From Dehalococcoidia bacterium (GTDB taxonomy: Bacteria; Chloroflexota; Dehalococcoidia; Dehalococcoidales; Fen-1064), in contig PMBW01000153.1 in assembly GCA_003153075.1 (NCBI GenBank), forward strand, positions 1 through 5,322: a DNA stretch of 5,322 nt. Reading direction: 5' to 3'. Under the pieces are notes generated by a model. It saw only the letters and a program-made list of their open reading frames with translations, searched no databases and was not told the DNA's origin. Positions 1-5,322 of this stretch are shown here, piece after piece. The position numbers and the translations under genes are program-made. Within the stretch, counting starts at the first letter, position 1; every line of letters starts with the position of its first letter.

Positions 1-791
1 AGCACGTCTATCTTACCGGCGCGCATTGCTTCCAGGGCAATATCATCGTCCGGAATGATCAGATAATTTACTTTGTCAATGTAGGGCAGCTGATTCTGCG
101 GGTAGCGTTCATCGTGCCCCCAGTAGTTTGTGTTTTTAATCAGTGTCGCCGAACTGCCGGAAACAAAATCCTGCAAAATAAAGGGCCCTGTGCCGATGGC
201 ATGATGCCAGTCATTAAGGTCTCCCCATTTCTTGACGGCGTCCGGGTTTTCCAGACATAGCGAAGGGTAAACTTTATGCAACGCCTCCATGATCAACTCA
301 GGATTGGGCGTCTTGAATTTAAAGACCGCGGTATACCTGTCAGCGGCTTTTACGGATATCAGGTCGGGCAGTCCCGGTGCAGGTGGAGAACTCGGTTTGG
401 ACACTCCGTTAAAACCGCACAAACGGCTGAAGTGGAATACCACATCATCAGCAGTGAACTCACGTCCGTTCGCCGGGGCAATATTCTGCCAGTGAATCCC
501 CTTCCGCAGGTGAATAACATGGGTGCCCGGTTCCGGAAACTCCCAGCTTTCTGCAAGATTCCCTTTCATGAACTTGGAGGGGTGCCAGTGTGTTTTATAA
601 TCAAATACGTCCGGGTTCAATGTCCAGTCATCCGCGACCAGTCTCTCCATCCAGGCGGAGTATAAATTAGCGCGGTTCTCGGTGATATAGGGATCAAAAC
701 TGACGATGTTCCGGTTGGCGCGCACGGTCAATTCCCCGCCGTATTGAGGTTTGCCAAGTTTATCCCACCACATACCTGCTTTCTTTGCCAT
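1..791 (-). CDS. ABC transporter substrate-binding protein, family 5 (peptide/nickel type), no signal peptide; C-terminus beyond window
   Basis: Reading the minus strand from the ATG at 791-789 gives 263 uninterrupted codons to the left window edge. The protein starts MAKKAGMWWDKLGKPQYGG and is clearly homologous to the complete SBP encoded just upstream (996-2855). Shared blocks include WWDKLGKP (residues 8-15), NGREFT-ADVV in the first lobe, KWGDL-DWHHA-GTGPF (D194 to about F204) and DERYPQNQLPY; identity is roughly 45% by eye. Family 5 SBPs deliver peptides, nickel or other solutes to an ABC permease outside the membrane; the substrate cannot be read from sequence. The oddity is the N-terminus: no hydrophobic signal, no lipobox cysteine and no linker. 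The reading frame upstream is closed by TAA at 867-869 and offers no ATG, GTG or TTG between, so the start is well constrained. The protein may be cytoplasmic, exported some other way, or a 5'-truncated duplicate. The missing C-terminal half means intactness cannot be judged. Confidence 0.9.
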   Translation of the reverse strand, partial: MAKKAGMWWDKLGKPQYGGELTVRANRNIVSFDPYITENRANLYSAWMERLVADDWTLNPDVFDYKTHWHPSKFMKGNLAESWEFPEPGTHVIHLRKGIHWQNIAPANGREFTADDVVFHFSRLCGFNGVSKPSSPPAPGLPDLISVKAADRYTAVFKFKTPNPELIMEALHKVYPSLCLENPDAVKKWGDLNDWHHAIGTGPFILQDFVSGSSATLIKNTNYWGHDERYPQNQLPYIDKVNYLIIPDDDIALEAMRAGKIDV

Positions 792-795
792 ACTA

Positions 796-803
796 CCTAC
801 CTT
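796..803 (-). promoter_or_regulatory. Ribosome binding site for the signal-less SBP
   Basis: On the minus strand AAGGTAGG lies just before the ATG at 791. It is an imperfect Shine-Dalgarno match: AAGG is followed by 8 nt to the start codon. It supports translation starting at this ATG, which matters because the resulting protein lacks a signal peptide. It is clearly weaker than the consensus site of the upstream SBP gene. Confidence 0.5.
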
Positions 804-946
804 AAAATAAGAATTCGGATTTCGGTGATAAATTATTTAACCTATCGCGGATTTGTGGTCAGTGCTTTAACGCATAGTCCTGAAGCTAAAACAAATTATT
901 GGAAAGAAATTTCGTATCTGTAACGGGCAACGGCGCAGATTTAAGG

Positions 947-982
947 ATCGCCTGCGCCAAAATTACTTTTGGCGCAGGCGAT
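947..982 (-). terminator. Perfect 16-bp stem-loop after the SBP gene (terminator or mRNA-stabilising hairpin)
   Basis: The arms ATCGCCTGCGCCAAAA (947-962) and TTTTGGCGCAGGCGAT (967-982) are exact reverse complements around a 4-nt loop. The structure begins 13 nt after the stop codon of the 619-residue SBP. The stem has a GC-rich base and an A/T-only top. In the direction of SBP transcription it is followed by CCTTAAATC, not a run of T, so a classical intrinsic terminator is not certain. An intercistronic hairpin protecting the upstream mRNA from 3' exonucleases, as known between binding-protein and permease genes in other transport operons, is an equally good reading. Confidence 0.7.
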
Positions 983-995
983 TTATCATATTGAT

Positions 996-2855
996 TTAAC
1001 GGTATTGATCTTTCACTTTCTGGTCGACCCAGAAACGGGCGGTATAGAAACCCATAAATAACGGGCCGGAGGATCCGCCGGAGATCGAGAAGTTTTGCGC
1101 ATTATAACCCTTAAGCCACGGCTGATAAAGCGCAAAGAGGTTCGCGTAGACTAAGGACACTTCAAAATGCTGCTGCGCGAAATAAACGTTGAGATCTTTC
1201 AAATATTGCTTGATTTGAGCCTGGTCATTGGAGGCCATAGCCTTGGTATAGAAACCGTCAACGGTAGGATCGCTCACCATGGTATAGTTGGCAACGTATC
1301 CGGTAGAGTAGCGGAGGAATTGCCGTAACGGCTCATAAGACATACCGATCTGGCCGGAGGAGCGGTAGGCCAGCGCATCGTGTTTCTTTTGCGTCCGCAC
1401 ATAAGATGTCCAGGAAGCGGAATCCATAGTCTTGATTTCCATGTCGATACCAACCGCCATGAAGTAGGACTTTACGATCTGCAGTAAATCCAGATCGCCG
1501 GAAGCATCGGCAATGACGTTAGTCTTGAAACCATTGGGGAAACCCGCATCTGCTAAAAGTTTTTTAGCTGCCGCCGGATCATACTTATACGAGTCTTTTA
1601 CAGCTTGCGGCCACTGGTCATAAGGTATTGCCCACCCGGTTTCGTACATCGAGGTTAATGAGGACGGGACGGACGGGGAAGTGCCGCCGTAGTATGACGT
1701 CGCAATGGTCTGTAAGTCTATTGCCTGCTGCATTGCCTGCCGTACCCTCATGTCGTTATAGGGTTTCAGATCGTCTCTGGGGTCGATCGTCATGCAGGAA
1801 TAGGGGACCAGTGCCTGTAATATTTCAGGATTAGTTTTTTGCACTGCCTGAGCATTTGACTTGGAGATATTATCAATAGCATCGATCTTGCCCGTCCGCA
1901 GCGCAGCCAACTGTGTGGCGCTGTCAGCGATGATAAGGAACCGGAGAGAATCCACATAAGGAAGCTGATTCTGCGGATAGCGCTCGTCAAAGGCAAAATA
2001 ATTAGGATTCCGGGTAAGGGTTACCGAGCTGCCCAGGATGAAATCTTTCATAATAAACGGTCCGGTGCCCATGGCATGATGCCAATCCTGTAAATCTCCC
2101 CATTTGTCGACCGCTTCCTTGGCTTCGATACAATTTTCGTTGCCCGCGGCCTGCCAGCTTTCGGCGATATACTCCGGGTTGCTCGAAGTCCAAACCATGG
2201 TGACTGTATATTTATCGTTAGCGGTGATGGATTTCACAGATGTTTGTAACGGAGTGCCGGTCAGGAACGGACTGCCTTTCATGCCGCTGCCTAAACCGTA
2301 CAGTCTCTGGTAATGATAAACCACATCGGCGGAGGTAAACTCACGTCCGTTTACCGGGTCGATGTTCTGGAAGCGGATACCCTGGCGCAGGTGAAAAACC
2401 AGGGTAACGGGATCGGTTAATTCCCAGCTTTTCGCCAGTTGGCCGCCAACGTATTCCGGCGGACGCCAGGCAATATTATACGAAAATACTGCCGGGTCTA
2501 TCGTCCAGTTATCAGCCCCCAGTTTATCCATGAATGCGCTTTCCATGGATGCGCCGCCCATGCTGCCCCACGGATCAAGATTGACGAAATCAAAGGCGCT
2601 GGCAAATACCAGAGTGCCGCCGTAGGAGGGCTTCCCAAGCTTGTCCCACCAGTTGCCCGTCGTTGCGGTAGCCGAAGTGGTGGTGACCTTTGTCGTGGTC
2701 GTAGCAGCGGTCGAGACGACCGGAGTTGTTTTGGTAGTAGTAGTGGTTGTTGTTGCTGTGGTTGCGGTGGTAGTCGTTGATGTTCCGCAAGATGCTAAAA
2801 CCAGGGATGACACAATGAGAAAGGTTAGTAATATCCAGAAAGCTCCTCGTTTCAT
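996..2855 (-). CDS. ABC transporter substrate-binding lipoprotein, family 5 (peptide/nickel type)
   Basis: Complete 619-residue protein. Residues 1-23 form a lipoprotein signal: MKRG, a hydrophobic core (about 6-20) and the lipobox L20-A21-S22-C23, so the mature protein should be lipid-anchored on the outer face of the membrane. Residues 25-66 are a Thr-rich, low-complexity tether. The solute-binding domain starts at NWWDKLGKPSYGG (68 on) and shows family 5 features: FHLRQGIRF with NGREFTSADVVYHY (about 155-185, G170 in NGREF) and DWHHAMGTGPF (from D257). A C-terminal part follows with the usual DMRVRQAMQQAIDLQTIA helix region and KKLLADAGFPNG. Typical family members are about 500-550 residues; the tether explains the extra length. 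The protein captures an unidentified solute for an ABC importer. No permease or ATPase gene is in the window. The ATG at 2855 is fixed by a consensus ribosome binding site and by the signal peptide. It heads the minus-strand unit containing the signal-less paralog. Confidence 0.95.
   Translation of the reverse strand: MKRGAFWILLTFLIVSSLVLASCGTSTTTTATTATTTTTTTKTTPVVSTAATTTTKVTTTSATATTGNWWDKLGKPSYGGTLVFASAFDFVNLDPWGSMGGASMESAFMDKLGADNWTIDPAVFSYNIAWRPPEYVGGQLAKSWELTDPVTLVFHLRQGIRFQNIDPVNGREFTSADVVYHYQRLYGLGSGMKGSPFLTGTPLQTSVKSITANDKYTVTMVWTSSNPEYIAESWQAAGNENCIEAKEAVDKWGDLQDWHHAMGTGPFIMKDFILGSSVTLTRNPNYFAFDERYPQNQLPYVDSLRFLIIADSATQLAALRTGKIDAIDNISKSNAQAVQKTNPEILQALVPYSCMTIDPRDDLKPYNDMRVRQAMQQAIDLQTIATSYYGGTSPSVPSSLTSMYETGWAIPYDQWPQAVKDSYKYDPAAAKKLLADAGFPNGFKTNVIADASGDLDLLQIVKSYFMAVGIDMEIKTMDSASWTSYVRTQKKHDALAYRSSGQIGMSYEPLRQFLRYSTGYVANYTMVSDPTVDGFYTKAMASNDQAQIKQYLKDLNVYFAQQHFEVSLVYANLFALYQPWLKGYNAQNFSISGGSSGPLFMGFYTARFWVDQKVKDQYR
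2658..2783 (-). repeat. Thr-codon low-complexity tract (lipoprotein tether)
   Basis: Codons 25-66 of the SBP lipoprotein are mostly ACN threonine codons with scattered Ala, Ser, Lys, Val and Pro. Threonine codon choice is mixed, so this is a degenerate trinucleotide tract and not a pure microsatellite. It lies between the acylated Cys23 and the folded domain and probably acts as a flexible, possibly O-glycosylated, spacer. Such tracts can change length by replication slippage. Confidence 0.8.
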
Positions 2856-2860
2856 TTAAA

Positions 2861-2868
2861 CCTCCTTA
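2861..2868 (-). promoter_or_regulatory. Consensus ribosome binding site of the SBP lipoprotein gene
   Basis: TAAGGAGG on the minus strand, followed by a 5-nt spacer (TTTAA) and the ATG at 2855. It is a near-perfect complement to the 16S rRNA tail and predicts strong translation. Confidence 0.9.
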
Positions 2869-2967
2869 TTTTTTTTGGAAAACCTCTGGAGAATGGTAAT
2901 GCCGGTAAACCTTTGCCTTGAATTTGTTGTCCTCTCGCTTTATTCTATTACCTCCAGCTCTATCATA

Positions 2968-2979
2968 TTCGTTAGCGAA
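2968..2979. repeat. Short inverted repeat in the SBP leader (possible operator)
   Basis: TTCG-TTAG-CGAA forms two 4-bp arms around a 4-nt centre. It sits about 13-24 nt downstream of the predicted SBP transcription start, a place where a repressor could act as a roadblock. With arms this short, chance is a real alternative. Confidence 0.25.
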
Positions 2980-2998
2980 CACCATAAAATTATGTTGC

Positions 2999-3028
2999 AG
3001 TATATCATCAAGTTTCGAGCTTTGTCAA
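2999..3028 (-). promoter_or_regulatory. Strong sigma-70/SigA-type promoter of the SBP genes
   Basis: On the minus strand a perfect -35 TTGACA (3028-3023) is followed by an 18-bp spacer and -10 TATACT (3004-2999, five of six matches to TATAAT). TGA directly precedes the -10, giving an extended -10 element. Transcription would start near 2992, leaving an untranslated leader of about 137 nt. The near-consensus elements suggest high constitutive strength unless a regulator acts nearby. Confidence 0.8.
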
Positions 3029-3123
3029 TATTGCTTAATGTTATCGTAACTTAATTGCGCACAAAGTGCAGGGTAAAAGTAAAACCGCGTTGTCCGTTTA
3101 TATATTTAATGTCCTGAATAACC

Positions 3124-3154
3124 TTCACTAATTACTATTAAGTCATGGTAAAAT
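3124..3154 (+). promoter_or_regulatory. Probable recN promoter (extended -10)
   Basis: TGG-TAAAAT at 3146-3154 is an extended -10 element with five of six matches to TATAAT. A weak -35 candidate, TTCACT (3124-3129), lies 19 bp upstream, so the promoter probably depends on the extended -10. The start would be near 3161, about 53 nt before the recN TTG codon. I see no LexA-type operator (GAAC-N4-GTTC or CTGT-N8-ACAG) overlapping it, so SOS control is not supported by the sequence. Confidence 0.5.
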
Positions 3155-3194
3155 AGCATAAACGCCAAAATTCCGGCGGTTTGTTATAGCGGCA

Positions 3195-3208
3195 TTTTCC
3201 GGGGAAAA
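3195..3208 (+). promoter_or_regulatory. recN ribosome binding site inside a small palindrome
   Basis: GGGGA at 3201-3205 is the likely Shine-Dalgarno element, 8 nt before the TTG start at 3214. It lies in the symmetrical sequence TTTTCC-GG-GGAAAA, which in RNA could fold as a 5-bp stem with a 4-nt loop and partly cover the site. Together with the TTG start this points to modest translation of recN. Confidence 0.45.
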
Positions 3209-3213
3209 CGAAT

Positions 3214-4971
3214 TTGTTATTTGAACTCAGAGTCAGAAATCTCGGCATCATCGAAGACATCACCTGGCAGCTCAGTGACGGTTTAAATGTCATTACCGGC
3301 GAAACCGGCGCAGGGAAGTCCCTGCTGATAGACGCTCTGGAACTGCTGTTGTCAGGCAAAGTAGATGAGCAAGCGATAAGACATGGCGCCAATGAAGCGC
3401 ACATTGAGGGTGTTTTTAAACTGGGGCAAGATCAATACTTCCGTTTTCTGAGGGACTTGCTCTCACAAAAAGGGCTGGAAGAAGACGGCGATACGATGGT
3501 GATCAGCTGCCAGTTGCGGCGCAAAGGAACCGGCACCATCCGTATTAACGGCCGCGTGATTACCCGCTCGCTGCTGCATCAGATAGGCAGGCTGCTGGTA
3601 GATGTCAACGGCCAGAACGAGCATTTTTCGCTGCTCGATAGCAAAACCCACCTCGATTTTCTGGACGCCTACGCGCATACCTTGGATCTCCGGAATGAAT
3701 TTACTGCCGCCGCTGTGGAACTGCAAAAGAAAAAACAGGAACTGGCTAACCTGGAGAAAAATGAACAGGATAGAATTAAACGTGAAGAATACCTGCGGTT
3801 CCAATTGACCGAGATCCTCCAGGCAAAATTGCGGGACGGCGAAGAGGAAGAACTGGAGAACAGACTGAAAGTGCTTTCCTCCATCGAAACCCTGAAGAAT
3901 TATTCCTATGAAGTCTATCAGGCGCTGCAGGAGGATGACGGGGGATTGAATTCGACGCCGGTCGTGGATAAACTGAGCGCCGTTTGCCGGACACTGAAAA
4001 AGCTGGTGGAACTGGACCCGGCATTGAAAGAGCAACTAAAATACGTCGAGGATACAATATCCGGTTTGACGGAAGCGGCGAGGGATATCCAGTCGTATAG
4101 CGAAGGTCTGAATTCCGACCCGGAAGCGCTGGAGGCGATCGATTCCCGCCTGGAACTGCTCCGTCATTTAAAAAGGAAGTACGGTAAAAGTATCGCTGAG
4201 GTGCTCGCCTACCAGACAACAATAGAGGGAGAACTGGACGGATTGTCGCACAACAGTGAAAGGATCGCGCAGCTGGGGACAGAGATCGGGCTGCTCCGGC
4301 AGGCTGCCGGACAAAAGGCCTACCGGCTGTCACAGGAACGCGGGAAAGCGGCGGCGCTGCTGGCAAAAGATGTGAAAAAAGAACTGGTTGATCTAAATAT
4401 GCCGCAGGTAGAATTTAGCACGGCAATCAATCAACACCCTGATCAAGCGGGCATCCCCTTCCCGGACGGTAATAATTACTCTTATAATGAGCTCGGCGCC
4501 GATACTGTGGAATTCATGGCCGCTACGAATCCCGGCGAACCGGTGAAACCGCTGGTCAGAATAGCTTCCACCGGGGAACTTTCCCGTTTTACGCTGGCAT
4601 TAAAAAGCGCGCTGTCCGAAGCCGATAACATCCCGGTGCTGATCTTTGATGAAATCGATATCGGGGTGGGCGGCAGGAGCGGAGAAGTGCTGGGCAAGAA
4701 ACTATGGCGGCTGGGGCAGCGCCACCAGGTGATCTGCGTGACCCATCTGCCGCAAATTGCGTCATTCGCGGATGCTCATTTCGGCGTGCATAAAAAAGTG
4801 ACCGGCGAGCGGACATTAAGCATACTGCAGAACCTGGAAGGCGAAGCGCGCCTGAAAGAATTGACATTGATGCTGGCCGGACCTGATTACAGTAAGGTGT
4901 CCGAGCGTAACGCGAAAGAGCTTGTTCAGAAGACGGAAGCCTGGAAAAAGGCTCAAAAAAAGAATCAGTGA
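3214..4971 (+). CDS. recN: DNA repair protein RecN (SMC-like ATPase)
   Basis: RecN is a cytoplasmic SMC-family ATPase that acts early in recombinational repair of DNA double-strand breaks. The 585-residue protein is complete and close to the usual 550-580. It opens with the typical MLFELRVRNLGIIEDI, then the Walker A motif GETGAGKS (29-36) and the QNEH element of the head. A long charged, Leu/Glu/Lys-rich coiled coil spans roughly 155-380. The C-terminal head follows: the ABC signature region STGELSRFTLALK (452-464), Walker B LIFDEID (476-482) leading into GVGGRSGE, and the TH of the H-loop (T510-H511) in THLPQIAS. Start: TTG at 3214, the only start codon between the in-frame TAG at 3187 and the conserved N-terminus, with GGGGA 8 nt upstream. 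The signature serine is followed by Thr where most RecN proteins have Gly (SGGE). The gene is alone on its strand here and convergent with the rhodanese gene. Identity is very secure. Confidence 0.97.
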   Translation: MLFELRVRNLGIIEDITWQLSDGLNVITGETGAGKSLLIDALELLLSGKVDEQAIRHGANEAHIEGVFKLGQDQYFRFLRDLLSQKGLEEDGDTMVISCQLRRKGTGTIRINGRVITRSLLHQIGRLLVDVNGQNEHFSLLDSKTHLDFLDAYAHTLDLRNEFTAAAVELQKKKQELANLEKNEQDRIKREEYLRFQLTEILQAKLRDGEEEELENRLKVLSSIETLKNYSYEVYQALQEDDGGLNSTPVVDKLSAVCRTLKKLVELDPALKEQLKYVEDTISGLTEAARDIQSYSEGLNSDPEALEAIDSRLELLRHLKRKYGKSIAEVLAYQTTIEGELDGLSHNSERIAQLGTEIGLLRQAAGQKAYRLSQERGKAAALLAKDVKKELVDLNMPQVEFSTAINQHPDQAGIPFPDGNNYSYNELGADTVEFMAATNPGEPVKPLVRIASTGELSRFTLALKSALSEADNIPVLIFDEIDIGVGGRSGEVLGKKLWRLGQRHQVICVTHLPQIASFADAHFGVHKKVTGERTLSILQNLEGEARLKELTLMLAGPDYSKVSERNAKELVQKTEAWKKAQKKNQ

Positions 4972-4983
4972 GTTGAAATGTCC

Positions 4984-5003
4984 TCTCCCGCATCACGGGG
5001 AGA
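4984..5003. terminator. Short hairpin between the convergent recN and rhodanese genes
   Basis: TCTCCC (4984-4989) pairs with GGGAGA (4998-5003) around an 8-nt loop, in the 51-bp gap between the recN stop (4971) and the rhodanese stop (5023). Neither strand has a clear T-run after the stem, so it would be at best a weak bidirectional terminator. Confidence 0.35.
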
Positions 5004-5022
5004 TACAGCGGTATATAACAAC

Positions 5023-5322
5023 CTATTTCACCGTCGGATACCCTTCCTGCATCCATTCTGTGATCCCGCCGGCCATGTTTTGCGTCCTGGTGAAACCCAA
5101 ATCGATCATGATCTGCACGGACGCCGCGCCGCGGATACCGGTGCGGCAATAAACTAGATATTGCTTATTTTTATCCAGTTTGCCGATATTCACGTTGAAA
5201 TCAGCGGCATAGTAATCGATATCGATCGCCCCGGCGATATGACCGCCATTGAACTCATCCGGCGTCCGCACGTCGAGCAGCACAAAACCGGAATTGTTTT
5301 TGTTTGCCTGGATTAATTTGTC
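5023..5322 (-). CDS. Rhodanese-like domain protein, 5' end beyond window
   Basis: The minus-strand frame is open from the right edge to the TAG at 5025-5023, giving 99 visible residues. They form most of a single rhodanese domain: LLDVRTPDEFNGGHIAGA (visible residues 15-32), the active-site loop YCRTGIRG with the candidate catalytic Cys at visible residue 59, LGF and the closing GGITEWMQEGYPTVK. Rhodaneses transfer sulfur through a persulfide on this Cys, and single-domain forms serve in sulfur trafficking or cyanide/thiosulfate metabolism; the exact substrate is not readable. A GTG at 5283 could be taken as a start, but the open frame continues upstream with DKLIQANKNNSGF, which matches the start of the domain fold, so the true start lies outside. 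Whether a signal peptide precedes the domain cannot be seen. The gene converges on recN with no sign of a shared role. Confidence 0.92.
   Translation of the reverse strand, partial: DKLIQANKNNSGFVLLDVRTPDEFNGGHIAGAIDIDYYAADFNVNIGKLDKNKQYLVYCRTGIRGAASVQIMIDLGFTRTQNMAGGITEWMQEGYPTVK

Larger units (their letters stand above)
792..995. other. Intercistronic gap between the tandem SBP genes
   Basis: This 204-bp gap holds the hairpin at 947-982 and the weak ribosome binding site at 796-803. Between them the minus strand is fairly AT-rich (about 792-930). I find no convincing -35/-10 pair there and no hidden signal-peptide coding sequence in any minus frame: the only ATG (in CTATGCG) is followed by a stop after one codon. 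The downstream SBP may therefore depend on read-through from the upstream promoter or on a promoter I cannot recognise. Confidence 0.6.
2856..3213. other. Divergent intergenic region between the SBP operon and recN
   Basis: This 358-bp AT-rich stretch has no credible gene on either strand. It holds the SBP ribosome binding site, a predicted leader of about 137 nt, a strong minus-strand promoter (2999-3028), a plus-strand extended -10 for recN (3146-3154) and two small symmetrical sequences (2968-2979 and 3195-3208). I recognise no known riboswitch class in the SBP leader. An eight-codon open frame in the leader (ATG around 2967) has no ribosome binding site and is probably not translated. Confidence 0.7.

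Noticed and set aside
276..665. 129-residue plus-strand open frame
   Set aside because: It lies wholly antisense to the partial SBP gene, whose minus-strand frame is open from 791 to the edge and strongly conserved with its paralog. The antisense translation shows no recognisable domain.
2641..2859. Plus-strand Val-rich open frame resembling a membrane segment
   Set aside because: The poly-Val stretch is the mirror of the Thr codons (ACN read as NGT) of the SBP tether on the other strand, so the apparent hydrophobic segment is an artefact.
2968..2980. Possible SOS (LexA) box near recN
   Set aside because: The sequence GTTCG-N4-CGAAT on the minus strand has its half-sites in the opposite order to the Gram-positive LexA box (CGAAC-N4-GTTCG). 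It also lies about 180 bp upstream of the predicted recN promoter.
3463..4366. Long minus-strand open frames (190 and 196 residues) opposite recN
   Set aside because: Both overlap the recN coiled-coil coding region antisense. Their compositions (Phe/Gln-rich and Arg/Pro-rich) are what reversed coiled-coil codons give, and no domain is recognisable.
4589..5149. 186-residue minus-strand open frame spanning the recN end and the rhodanese gene
   Set aside because: It overlaps two securely identified genes and reads the rhodanese region out of frame (MPHRYPRRGVRADHDRF corresponds to shifted rhodanese codons).
5216..5240. Inverted repeat ATCGCC-CC-GGCGAT
   Set aside because: It lies inside the conserved rhodanese coding sequence (codons for GAIDID), and the 2-nt centre is too short for a stable RNA loop. 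Probably codon coincidence.

Overview
The window most likely comes from a bacterium of the Chloroflexota, class Dehalococcoidia or a close relative. This is inferred, not proven. The main clue is the full-length substrate-binding protein: a lipoprotein signal followed by a long Thr-rich tether and then a WWDKLGKPxYGG start of the mature domain, an arrangement I associate with Dehalococcoidia-type transporters. The moderate GC content and a RecN with an STGE-type signature do not contradict this.

Layout. Positions 1-791 (minus) hold the first 263 codons of a family 5 ABC transporter substrate-binding protein (SBP) that runs off the left edge and has no signal peptide. A 204-bp gap (792-995) follows, containing a perfect 16-bp inverted repeat just past the stop of the next gene. 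Positions 996-2855 (minus) encode a complete 619-residue paralogous SBP lipoprotein. A 358-bp divergent intergenic region (2856-3213) carries a strong predicted minus-strand promoter for the SBP genes and a weaker plus-strand promoter for recN. Positions 3214-4971 (plus) encode a complete RecN. After a 51-bp convergent gap with a short hairpin, a rhodanese-domain protein (5023-5322, minus) runs off the right edge.

How the genes relate. The two SBP genes are on the same strand, are visibly homologous over the whole shared length, and probably belong to one peptide/nickel-type ABC transport locus. Its permease and ATPase genes, if linked, would lie beyond the left edge. The strong promoter, consensus ribosome binding site and stable hairpin after the first SBP gene fit high expression of the binding protein relative to downstream genes. 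RecN (double-strand-break repair) is transcribed away from the SBPs, and the rhodanese gene converges on it. Nothing in the sequence links these two functionally to transport.

I see no mobile element, CRISPR array, tRNA or rRNA. The region looks like ordinary chromosome. The points most worth a second look are the signal-less SBP paralog and the intercistronic hairpin.
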